From Desulfosudis oleivorans Hxd3 (GTDB lineage: Bacteria; Desulfobacterota; Desulfobacteria; Desulfobacterales; Desulfosudaceae), in contig NC_009943.1 in NCBI RefSeq assembly GCF_000018405.1, forward strand, positions 3,103,001-3,167,000: a stretch of 64,000 nt of DNA. Reading direction: 5' to 3'. The translations under genes were made by a program, and so were the position numbers. The notes under the pieces were generated by a model. It did no database searches. It worked only from the letters and a program-made list of their open reading frames with translations, and had not been told where the DNA came from. This document shows, in pieces, positions 41,716 to 47,665 of this stretch (position 1 is its first letter; the number at the start of each line of letters is the position of its first letter).

Positions 41716-42897
41716 ATGAAACTCACGTGCCCCAAGTGTGCTAAGAAACTTAAAGTTCCAGACAAAATGTCTGGGAAGCGAGGCAAGTGTCCGGCTTGTG
41801 GACAGATAATTACAGTGCCGCATAAGGCATCCATAACACCACAGGAGCCCGTGGTGTCTACGAAAGCCGCCATCCCAAGAGTCCCGGATGGACCGTCTTC
41901 ATTTTCCTCAAACGACAAGCCTGCGCCTGCTGTCTCCCAACCTGTCAAGAATCGTACTGAAAATGTTCTTAAAAAAGACCCAAAGGAATCTCTTGAACAT
42001 TTACAGAAGGTCTACCGGGATTTTGCAAAACCGGTCGGAAGGAGCTCGGCTGCTTTTGGATGTCTCATGGTGTTGGTGATAATTGCCGGGATCATTACCT
42101 GCTTCGCGGTCAGTTGGCTTCTCGGCATCTTTGGTGGGATATTGGTCTTAGTGCTAGTTGTATCGATTGCGAATCGAGTGGAGACCCCACACAAGAACCG
42201 TGCGAAAGAACGCGTCTCAGGACTGGAAAAACTTTATGGGCTGTCCCACCAGGAGTCTCTCGACCTTCTGGCAGCCACACGGTCCGGGGCCGAGACCGAA
42301 GACAAAAACGAATGGAAAACGTTTGTCACTGAAATTTGGGGGGAGGAGGCCCTGGCTCTAGCAGTAAAACAGGAACACACACCCAAACCAGCGCGCGGCG
42401 CAACGCATCCGGCGGGGGAAATGTCTGACTCGCAATCAGCAGTGTTTCGCCCTCTTGCAGATATTGTGTTCCCAAGTGCGTGCGTAGGCTGTTTTTCTGC
42501 CAATGCCACCGAAAGCCTTTTACTCAATACATGGGCGGCCACAAAGACAAGAACAGCAACCAACATCGGGGGCATCGGAGGTGCGTTTGTCGGGGCAATA
42601 GCCGGTGGCATCGTCGGGTCGATAGTTTCAAATGCTTGTGGAGAAACTGAATCTTACAATATCCCCATCTGTCGAAGCTGCCTGTACCGTCTGGAAAAAA
42701 CAAAAATTCAGGAATTGGCAGATGGGGGAGGCATCTTAGCACCAGGCCCGACGACCAACCTGTTTCTGAACCGTGAAATCAAGAAAGGGTGCATTCTTCT
42801 GCACTTCAACAATGAAGACTACGCCAGGGCATTTTGGGCACAGAACCAGGGAAAGGTGTTTGATACACTTAAAGGCTGCCGCCGTGGCGGTAAATAA
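41716..42897 (+). CDS. Unknown zinc-ribbon membrane protein
   Basis: A 393-residue protein that I do not recognise as a whole. It begins with a zinc ribbon, MKLTCPKCAKKLKVPDKMSG..GKCPACG (two CxxC knuckles), a polar stretch to ~100, two adjacent hydrophobic helices (~115-165; LMVLVIIAGIITCF, LLGIFGGILVLVLVVS), a second soluble part with CVGC and CRSC (a possible second zinc site) and a glycine-zipper hydrophobic segment IGGAFVGAIAGGIVGSIVS near 300. The start at 41716 is chosen because the zinc ribbon begins there. It is flanked by copies of the mpl 5' end, suggesting acquisition as a unit. Codon use is more AT-rich than in the flanking core genes. Confidence 0.75.
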   Translation: MKLTCPKCAKKLKVPDKMSGKRGKCPACGQIITVPHKASITPQEPVVSTKAAIPRVPDGPSSFSSNDKPAPAVSQPVKNRTENVLKKDPKESLEHLQKVYRDFAKPVGRSSAAFGCLMVLVIIAGIITCFAVSWLLGIFGGILVLVLVVSIANRVETPHKNRAKERVSGLEKLYGLSHQESLDLLAATRSGAETEDKNEWKTFVTEIWGEEALALAVKQEHTPKPARGATHPAGEMSDSQSAVFRPLADIVFPSACVGCFSANATESLLLNTWAATKTRTATNIGGIGGAFVGAIAGGIVGSIVSNACGETESYNIPICRSCLYRLEKTKIQELADGGGILAPGPTTNLFLNREIKKGCILLHFNNEDYARAFWAQNQGKVFDTLKGCRRGGK

Positions 42898-42935
42898 AGA
42901 GTGAACAAGGGCATGGTGTTAATGGCTTTCAGCCG

Positions 42936-43009
42936 CCGCACACCGCGATCAAATGGACACTTTTGACATCATCCGGGATTCTGTTTTTATTCGGGTCGAT
43001 CATGCCTGC
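42936..43009 (-). pseudogene. Fragment duplicate of the mpl 5' end
   Basis: Contains the mpl start codon and ~22 codons in the same orientation as intact mpl, with changes GAT to GAC, ATT to ATC (both silent), AAT to AGT (Asn to Ser) and one upstream base. After it the sequence is unrelated, so it is not translatable. The bias to silent changes suggests it derives from another strain's functional mpl rather than from drift of a dead copy. Confidence 0.8.
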
Positions 43010-43270
43010 CTTTTTCTGTTAAAAAATTGAAGCAATATCCTGGTCAATTATCCAGAGGACTTCTAACACCCAGAAAACGCAATAAGGTTCTGATTTTTCA
43101 GAAGCAAGATATTTGTTCAGCAGGTAGTTCTGAAAGTCTTTCATGGACATGGATAATTATTCTCCACGCTTATATAGATTCTATATAATCTTTTGTATGA
43201 TAAGGGAATATAGGAATCGTGGCAATGGTATTTTTGCATAACAAATTATGATGAATGGACAATTTATCAG
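43010..43270. other. Intergenic DNA between mpl fragment and cassette array
   Basis: AT-rich, with no convincing gene on either strand. No integrase-like sequence was seen here, which is where intI would be expected in an ordinary integron. The short minus-strand frame across 43181-43492 crosses palindromic cassette DNA and has no ribosome site. Confidence 0.5.
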
Positions 43271-43299
43271 TTGACAAAAACGACTGCACCCACAATAAT
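43271..43299 (+). promoter_or_regulatory. Pc-like promoter at the head of the cassette array
   Basis: TTGACA (43271-43276), a 17-base spacer and AATAAT (43294-43299) form a near-consensus sigma-70 promoter reading into the array. It lies 40 bases before the first GTT core (GTTCGCC, 43340-43346), the arrangement of an integron Pc promoter and attI. Confidence 0.65.
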
Positions 43300-43337
43300 C
43301 GGGAAACACTGGTGGGGAAATAGAATCAATATAATCT

Positions 43338-43413
43338 ACGTTCGCCGAGCGCGCAGCGGACTTCGTCCTTGCGCCCTCGGCGAATTGCCGCAGTTGAGCG
43401 ACGATAAAATCGC
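43338..43413. repeat. 76-bp direct repeat, copy A
   Basis: Starts at a GTTCGCC core and is identical over 76 bp to 46113-46188. It contains a TTCGCCGAG/CTCGGCGAA hairpin. In copy B it runs straight into a CGCTCAACTGCGGCAATTAG segment; here ~107 bp containing an attC-like site intervenes before that segment resumes at 43520. Confidence 0.85.
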
Positions 43414-43465
43414 TCCACCGCCTTGTCGCTTCCCGCTGCGCGCTCAGCGAACAAGACGTTGGAGC
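43412..43465 (+). other. attC-like site 0
   Basis: GCTCCACC at the left and GTTGGAGC at the right, with inner arms CTTGTCGC and GCGAACAAG that pair apart from one extra base, the unpaired-base feature typical of attC. The AAC of the left core is changed to CAC. It would close a short cassette without a gene (43340-43458). Confidence 0.5.
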
Positions 43466-43562
43466 GGACCCTTTACCGTCACGAAACTGCATGCATACGG
43501 CAATTTCATGCCGGGAAAGCGCCGCTCAACTGCGGCAATTAGCCATCGATAAAGGACAGAAA

Positions 43563-44264
43563 ATGTCAGAAGCAGAGGAAATTGCTAAAGCTGTTCAGGG
43601 CGTTGCCAATCTCGGAGAAAAATCCTTAGAGACATCAGAAAAGCTTGGAGGGTTCTTCGCGCGTGTATTTAAGGAACCTATTCAAGAGGTATCGGGTATG
43701 ATAACCGATAAATTGAGGTTTGTCCGCTGGCGCCGCCTAGTTCAAATGTCAGATGATGTAAATCAAATACTTAAAGACCGTGGTGTAGAAGATACTCGAT
43801 CAGTGCCACCAAAGTTGGCACTTCCAATATTTGAAGAAAGTAGCCTTGAAGATGATAAAAATATTCAACATTTGTGGAACCAGCTACTTGCTAATGCAAT
43901 GGACCCCAATTTTAATGGTGAGTTGAGGTATGGCTTTGTTGACATCATCAAGAACATTACCGGAATTGAAGCAGTAATTCTAAATAACTTTTACAATATA
44001 TTAAAAAGAGAAGGGCATCATGCTGATCTAGGTAAAATTACAAACTACAGCCTCAAAAAAGAACAAATTATGGAAATGGTTAAAATTGATGAAGGGACCT
44101 ATCAAGTAAGCATCTTCAATCTCATGCGCATGCAATGCATAGGCCCTGCAATACTGAGAGGCGGTGTAACTATGGGGTCTGAGCCACTAACAATTTATAA
44201 GGGCTCTGATGCTGTAACGCTCACACCCTTGGGCGTAAAGTTTATTGAAGCATGTATCAAATGA
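43563..44264 (+). CDS. Abi_alpha (DUF4393) family protein, cassette gene
   Basis: A 233-residue soluble protein of the family once called DUF4393 and now annotated as abortive-infection alpha. Features recalled from that family and visible here are the N-terminal helix AEEIAKAVQGVANLGEKSLE, the FFARVFKEPIQEVSGMITDKLRFVRWRR segment (interrupted here into shorter motifs in the family), PLPxxEESSLEDDKNIQHLWNQLL and a C-terminal LTPLGVKFIEACI. AAAGGA seven bases upstream of the ATG at 43563 sets the start. An attC-like site follows its stop after one base. A phage-defence role is likely from the family name and setting, not demonstrated. Confidence 0.75.
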   Translation: MSEAEEIAKAVQGVANLGEKSLETSEKLGGFFARVFKEPIQEVSGMITDKLRFVRWRRLVQMSDDVNQILKDRGVEDTRSVPPKLALPIFEESSLEDDKNIQHLWNQLLANAMDPNFNGELRYGFVDIIKNITGIEAVILNNFYNILKREGHHADLGKITNYSLKKEQIMEMVKIDEGTYQVSIFNLMRMQCIGPAILRGGVTMGSEPLTIYKGSDAVTLTPLGVKFIEACIK

Positions 44265-44265
44265 T

Positions 44266-44390
44266 GGCTAACAACACGTTGGTGAGGGACCGCAAGGCGC
44301 GGTCGGTGTTGGCACTTATCAAATAATTTTAAAAACGAAATTTCTGCGGTGGCCCGTTCCCCTTGCGGCCCCACACCGCGGACGTTGGGC
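44266..44390 (+). other. attC site 1
   Basis: GGCTAAC (44266-44272) to GTTGGGC (44384-44390), 125 bp. The left half GGACCGCAAGG pairs with CCTTGCGGCCC on the right and the outer halves pair imperfectly. It directly follows the Abi_alpha stop. Confidence 0.75.
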
Positions 44391-44397
44391 GTGAACT

Positions 44398-44925
44398 ATG
44401 CATATGAGAGAACACATTCAGCCCGTAGGCAAAATATTCACTGGGCCACGAATTTCACTTCCGGAAACCGCAGGCGTGTATGCTTTCTGGTGGATTGGTA
44501 GCAAAGAGGAGTTATTATCTTCAAACCGCCACATTGTCCTCAAGGGACCAGGGGGGCGACCCGTTGATGTCGTCTATGGCGATTGGTGGCCTGAAGAGTT
44601 AATTTATCCCTGCCTTTATATTGGAAAATCAACGAACATTAAGAAACGGTTCTCATTACACATAAAAAGCGGCTCACTTGGGAGGCTTCATGTTCCGCTT
44701 GACGGCAATATTAAGGCAAAACCGGCTACGACATCTTGTCAATTGCGTTTTGGGATAGAGCATATATTTCCATCCGAGGAAGATCCCTTATCGATGATTT
44801 ATGCGAAAGTTGGATTCTCTTTCAACACGGATTTTCCTGACAACGCAATCGCTGAGCGATTTTTCGAGGAGGACAAACTTGTGGGGCTTTGGAGACCATG
44901 GTTCAACATTGATTCAGAGCGATAG
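44398..44925 (+). CDS. GIY-YIG-like nuclease-fold protein, cassette gene
   Basis: A 175-residue protein with the order of GIY-YIG endonuclease motifs: AGVYAFWWIG (GVY in place of GIY), then YPCLYIGKSTNIKKRFSLHIK (YIG followed by the catalytic-region Arg), and a C-terminal AERFFEEDKLVGLWRPWFN with the metal-binding Glu. The long insert between GVY and YIG (~45 residues) is unusual for the family. It begins 7 bases after an attC core and its stop lies one base before the next, so it fills a single cassette. Role unknown; a restriction or defence nuclease is possible. Confidence 0.7.
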   Translation: MHMREHIQPVGKIFTGPRISLPETAGVYAFWWIGSKEELLSSNRHIVLKGPGGRPVDVVYGDWWPEELIYPCLYIGKSTNIKKRFSLHIKSGSLGRLHVPLDGNIKAKPATTSCQLRFGIEHIFPSEEDPLSMIYAKVGFSFNTDFPDNAIAERFFEEDKLVGLWRPWFNIDSER

Positions 44926-44926
44926 C

Positions 44927-44984
44927 GCCCAACCTATAAATTCAGCGGACGCAAAAAGCCGCGCCGCTGATTAAACAGTTATAC
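44927..44984 (+). other. attC site 2
   Basis: GCCCAAC (44927-44933) to GTTATAC (44978-44984), 58 bp, with inner TCAGCGG/CCGCTGA arms. It starts one base after the GIY-YIG gene stop. Confidence 0.75.
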
Positions 44985-45006
44985 GCAACAGAATAAGGCT
45001 ATTCCT

Positions 45007-45422
45007 GTGAAAAAATATATAAAGTTCAATTTATTGAAATTCACCCTATTGCAAGCCTTAATACCTCCAGTATTCTTCTTTTCTTTTAATATCCTTGTAG
45101 GGTTTGAAATACCAATGATAGTATTACTGGGCTTCTCATTGATAGGCGCCATAGGATTTGCTTTAGCTGGCGCAACCATGGCAGCAATGGTTTTAGATTC
45201 CGTTATGATCAACGATGAAATAAAAAATACGTCTCAAATAATTGGACGTGGATCGGTTCAATTGTCAAATGCAAAAGATCATTTTCTTTTGGCTCTGTTC
45301 TTATTACTCTGAAAGATAACGTTAATAAATCAATTGCCAGAATTCCACGTCCATTTTGGGCTGACGATCCGGAATTGATCAAAGATATTCTTGATAGAAT
45401 TGAAAATAAGCCCAGCGTATAA
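45007..45422 (+). pseudogene. Frameshifted small membrane protein, cassette gene
   Basis: The ATG at 45007 opens a frame of 101 codons (MKKYIKFNLLKFTLL) with two hydrophobic helices (~15-35 and ~38-68) that stops at 45312. From about 45275 a second frame, shifted by -1, continues FGSVLITLKDNVNKSIARIP and ends ENKPSV at a stop (45420-45422) placed inside the next attC core, exactly where a cassette gene should end. The simplest reading is one ~137-residue protein broken by a single frameshift. I found no clear slippery heptamer. Family unknown; the tail PRPFWADDPELIKDILDRIE is distinctive. Confidence 0.65.
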
Positions 45423-45544
45423 CCAGGCAGCCCAAAAGGACCGCCAGGGCATTCGGCTTTTGAACATTCGGGGAAAATTAAACATCAACCATCTTTAAGA
45501 CAGTCAGAGGGAGCCCTGGCGCCCTTTGGCTGCCGCCGTTAGCC
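45417..45544 (+). other. attC site 3
   Basis: GTATAAC (45417-45423) to GTTAGCC (45538-45544), 128 bp. GGCAGCCCAAAAGGACCGCC and GGCGCCCTTTGGCTGCC pair as a long imperfect stem. The left core overlaps the stop of the preceding gene. Confidence 0.8.
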
Positions 45545-45557
45545 TTCTTAACAAATA

Positions 45558-45965
45558 ATGTTAAGTAAACAAAAAATCGAAAAATCTGTTACTCTGATCC
45601 AGCTAATTTATTTTATTTTAGCCATATTTGGATTTTTGGGTATTTTCTTTGGTTTGTTGGGTTTGTTTGAGAGTGAAAGCCGAAATGATTCAATTGAAAC
45701 AATTTTCTTGTCGTTCATTTTCATTATTTTATATTTTGGCTTAGTGCAAAGAAAGGAATGGGTTATTCCAGCTATTCTTTTTTGCTCGGCTTTTGGAATC
45801 ATTAGGACATTAATTTTTGTGCTCCATCCGGCTTGTTCGTCCAATGCAATCGTTGAAAAATTTTTTATCTTTTTATTTTTTTTGTTTTGGACCTATCAAC
45901 TTCATATTTTCTCAAAACCTGAAGTTAAAAAATTGTTTTGTTGCAAAGGCGCTGTTTTGTTCTAA
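45558..45965 (+). CDS. Small multi-pass membrane protein, cassette gene
   Basis: A 135-residue protein with four predicted membrane helices (LIYFILAIFGFLGIFFGLLG, FLSFIFIILYFGLV, WVIPAILFCSAFGIIRTLIF, FFIFLFFLFWTYQLHIF) and short polar loops. I do not recognise the family; it resembles small membrane proteins that are frequent in cassette arrays and immunity genes. Very AT-rich codon use. The ATG lies 13 bases after an attC core and the stop 31 bases before the next. No ribosome site is obvious. Confidence 0.65.
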   Translation: MLSKQKIEKSVTLIQLIYFILAIFGFLGIFFGLLGLFESESRNDSIETIFLSFIFIILYFGLVQRKEWVIPAILFCSAFGIIRTLIFVLHPACSSNAIVEKFFIFLFFLFWTYQLHIFSKPEVKKLFCCKGAVLF

Positions 45966-45996
45966 GTTTTGGAGAACGGTAAACTCAAGGATGGAA

Positions 45997-46121
45997 GGCT
46001 AACCACGCCACCCACACGGACTCGCAGGGGCGGTCGGCTTTGGGTTTTGGCGTAATTTGGTGTTGAACTCACTTTAGCGAAGTCTGCAAACCCTGCTCGC
46101 CGGTGGTGGTGGACGTTCGCC
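45997..46121 (+). other. attC site 4
   Basis: GGCTAAC (45997-46003) to GTTCGCC (46115-46121), 125 bp, with GCAGGG/CCCTGC and CCACC/GGTGG pairings. The right core is followed by copy B of the 76-bp repeat. Confidence 0.7.
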
Positions 46122-46188
46122 GAGCGCGCAGCGGACTTCGTCCTTGCGCCCTCGGCGAATTGCCGCAGTTGAGCGACGATAAAATCGC
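46113..46188. repeat. 76-bp direct repeat, copy B
   Basis: Identical to 43338-43413. Here it continues into a perfect 17-bp inverted repeat, ATTGCCGCAGTTGAGCG with CGCTCAACTGCGGCAAT at 46160-46205, whose cores GTTGAGC and GCTCAAC look like attC core sites facing outward. Confidence 0.85.
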
Positions 46189-46222
46189 CGCTCAACTGCG
46201 GCAATTAGGGAAAAAATATGAT

Positions 46223-46260
46223 TTGACAACAGGTCCCTTTGTGGGTATATTGTAATTACA
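46223..46260 (+). promoter_or_regulatory. mazEF promoter and operator-like palindrome
   Basis: TTGACA (46223-46228), 17 bases, TATATT (46246-46251) is a strong promoter. The palindrome TGTAATTACA (46251-46260) overlaps the -10 end and start point, a fitting site for autorepression by the MazE-like antitoxin. Confidence 0.7.
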
Positions 46261-46282
46261 TTAACCACAATTGGAGGCGAAA

Positions 46283-46537
46283 ATGACGACTTTAATCAGA
46301 ATAGGAAATTCACAGGGTATCCGTATTCCAAAAGCGATAATCGAGCAAGCACGATTGGGAGACAAGCAATTGGAATTCAAAATAATCGACGACGGGCTGT
46401 TAATTCAACCTGTGAAGAAAAATAGAGAAGGCTGGAAAGAACAATTTGATAAAGCCCTTAAAGCCCAGGAATCAAGCGCATCGGATCAAGAGTGGTTGGA
46501 TGCCCCATTGGTAGATGAAGAGGACTGGGAATGGTAA
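46283..46537 (+). CDS. mazE: MazE-like antitoxin
   Basis: An 84-residue protein with an N-terminal AbrB/MazE swapped-hairpin DNA-binding fold (LIRIGNSQGIRIPKAIIEQARL, the IGNSxGxRIPK signature) and an acidic C-terminal tail (WLDAPLVDEEDWEW) that would wrap the toxin. GGAGG at 46272-46276 precedes the ATG at 46283, and a strong promoter lies 30-60 bases upstream. Its stop overlaps the mazF start by seven bases, so translation is coupled. The module carries its own promoter, as toxin-antitoxin cassettes usually do. Confidence 0.88.
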   Translation: MTTLIRIGNSQGIRIPKAIIEQARLGDKQLEFKIIDDGLLIQPVKKNREGWKEQFDKALKAQESSASDQEWLDAPLVDEEDWEW

Positions 46538-46860
46538 AAAAAGAGGTTCAAAGATTTGAGATTTGGCTGGTTCAACTTGATCCGACACAAGGTTCTGAAA
46601 TTAAAAAAACAAGGCCTTGTGTTGTTGTCTCCCCTGATGAAATGGCTGCTCTGAAGACCGCGATTGTTGCCCCGATGACATCCAAAGGATTTAGCTATCC
46701 AACCAGAGTCCAATATACATTTCAGGGTAAAAAAGGATTGATCTTGCTTGACCAACTGAGAGCCGTTGACAAATCCAGGTTAATTCAAAAACTTGGTGTA
46801 ATTTCCCAAAATTCGCAGATTAAAATTACCAATTGTTTGCAAGAGCTTTTCGCGTATTAA
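46531..46860 (+). CDS. mazF: MazF/PemK-type mRNA interferase
   Basis: A 109-residue toxin: RFEIWLVQLDPTQGSEIKKTRPCVVVSPDEM is spread over the first 40 residues with the RPxxVVS motif, AIVAPMTS carries the conserved Thr-Ser, and LLDQLRAVDKSRLIQKLG closes the active-site groove. It cuts single-stranded mRNA at short sequences; cognate antitoxin is the upstream mazE. It ends two bases before the next attC-like site. All catalytic-region motifs are intact, so the toxin is probably active. Confidence 0.9.
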   Translation: MVKKEVQRFEIWLVQLDPTQGSEIKKTRPCVVVSPDEMAALKTAIVAPMTSKGFSYPTRVQYTFQGKKGLILLDQLRAVDKSRLIQKLGVISQNSQIKITNCLQELFAY

Positions 46861-46862
46861 GT

Positions 46863-46923
46863 GGCTAACCACGGCATCAAAGCGACGGCAAAATGCCGCC
46901 GCGCCTTATGCCGGCCGTTGCAT
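46863..46923 (+). other. attC site 5
   Basis: GGCTAAC (46863-46869) to GTTGCAT (46917-46923), 61 bp, with CGGCAT/ATGCCG and CGGCA/TGCCG stems broken by single unpaired bases. The site is the most compact and regular of the series. Confidence 0.8.
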
Positions 46924-46934
46924 CTCAAAAAGGC

Positions 46935-46963
46935 TTGACAAGGCGTACGCAATAACGTACCTA
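46935..46963 (+). promoter_or_regulatory. yefM-yoeB promoter and operator-like palindrome
   Basis: TTGACA (46935-46940), 17 bases, TACCTA (46958-46963; weak). Between them GTACG (46945-46949) and CGTAC (46956-46960) are inverted, resembling the TGTACA-cored operators of YefM-type antitoxins. Confidence 0.5.
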
Positions 46964-47000
46964 TGGATGGGTTCGAAAATTTTATTATAAAAGGTAAATC

Positions 47001-47243
47001 ATGCCGACATTAACTGCCACAGAAGCAAGGTCAAAACTCTATGGCCTGATCGATGAAACAGCTGCGTCCCATGAGCCAATAATTATTAAAGGCAAGCGCG
47101 GTAATGCAGTGCTTATCTCTGAAGATGACTGGCGCTCTATCCAGGAAACAATTTATCTCCTGAACATTCCAGGTATGCGGGAATCAATACGAGACGGTTT
47201 AGCCACCCCCGTCGAGGAGTGTACAGAGGAACTTGATTGGTAA
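47001..47243 (+). CDS. yefM: YefM/Phd-family antitoxin
   Basis: An 80-residue protein. TLTATEARSKLYGLIDETAA is the N-terminal DNA-binding segment of the Phd/YefM fold and EPIIIKGKRGNAVLISEDDW is the family's hallmark strand. The C-terminal PVEECTEELDW is the toxin-neutralising tail. It is preceded by the palindromic operator at 46945. The stop and the toxin start share one base (TAATG), so translation is coupled. It lies within a single cassette between attC sites 5 and 6. Confidence 0.88.
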   Translation: MPTLTATEARSKLYGLIDETAASHEPIIIKGKRGNAVLISEDDWRSIQETIYLLNIPGMRESIRDGLATPVEECTEELDW

Positions 47244-47503
47244 TGTGGCTGATCGTCTTCACAAAGCAAGCGCAAAAAGACGCAAAAAAACTATCCTCTG
47301 CCGGTTTAAGACCAAAAGCAGAAATGTTGATTGAGGTTTTGCGTGAAAATCCTTTTATGACACCTCCTCCCTATGAAAAGCTATTGGGTGATTTATCGGG
47401 GGCGTATTCCCGTCGCATCAATATTCAACATCGTCTTGTCTATCAAGTTCTTGAGGCTGAAAAAACGGTTAAGATTATACGAATGTGGGCTCATTACGAA
47501 TAG
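47243..47503 (+). CDS. yoeB: YoeB/Txe-family toxin
   Basis: An 86-residue RelE-superfamily mRNA interferase: FTKQAQKDAKKLSSAGLRPKAEMLIEVL forms the N-terminal helices, then PYEKLLGDLSGAYSRRINIQHRLVYQV with the conserved YSRRI..HRLVY core and the C-terminal IIRMWAHYE in place of the usual RYHY. In YoeB the final His and Tyr act in ribosome-dependent cleavage; here His and Tyr are kept one residue from the end. The ATG at 47243 overlaps the antitoxin stop. The attC-like site 6 begins 7 bases after its stop. Confidence 0.88.
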   Translation: MWLIVFTKQAQKDAKKLSSAGLRPKAEMLIEVLRENPFMTPPPYEKLLGDLSGAYSRRINIQHRLVYQVLEAEKTVKIIRMWAHYE

Positions 47504-47509
47504 TTTTTT

Positions 47510-47576
47510 GTATAACAAGCGGGTGCAGGTGAGCCTTCCGCTGGTGCTACAGGCCACCTGACCCGCGGCGTTATAT
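47510..47576 (+). other. attC site 6 (last)
   Basis: GTATAAC (47510-47516) to GTTATAT (47570-47576), 67 bp. GCGGGT and ACCCGC, and CAGGTG and CACCTG, form two stems. The right core runs into ATATGAAATATCCGGG, part of the TTTCATGAAA palindrome family, which marks the junction with the chromosome. Confidence 0.8.
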
Positions 47577-47665
47577 GAAATATCCGGGTTACCCCTTAAC
47601 CAGCCGATTGTCTGCCGCGTTTTTTTGAACACTGCTGTAACGAATTACAGAAAGGGTCGCGCCAT

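Larger units (their letters stand above)
43271..47576 (+). mobile_element. Integron-like gene cassette array without integrase
   Basis: A row of same-strand small genes, each followed by an imperfect inverted repeat that begins with an AAC-ending core (GGCTAAC, GCCCAAC, GTATAAC) and ends with a GTT-starting core (GTTGGGC, GTTATAC, GTTAGCC, GTTGCAT, GTTATAT). This is the known attC layout, with the sites 54-128 bp long as usual for cassettes. A promoter stands at the left. No IntI-type tyrosine recombinase exists between mpl and the array or to its right in the window, so it fits a CALIN (attC cluster lacking integrase) or a decayed integron. Base composition is clearly more AT-rich than that of the flanking genes. 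Confidence 0.82.

Noticed and set aside
41310-43009. The mpl repeat as a conventional integrase attachment site pair
   Set aside because: No tyrosine or serine integrase lies between the repeats, the gene is not a tRNA, and the repeats differ at four positions, so I keep only the neutral description of a duplicated gene end.
43181-43492. 103-codon minus-strand frame in the array head
   Set aside because: It crosses the 76-bp palindromic repeat and the attC-like site; a similar frame appears in copy B at 45962-46204, showing it follows from the repeat.
45240-45320. Programmed -1 frameshift in the cassette membrane protein
   Set aside because: No X XXY YYZ slippery heptamer in the right phase was found near the overlap; an ordinary indel is simpler.
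46960-46990. tRNA-like GGTTCGAA sequence
   Set aside because: No acceptor stem, anticodon arm or CCA context surrounds it.
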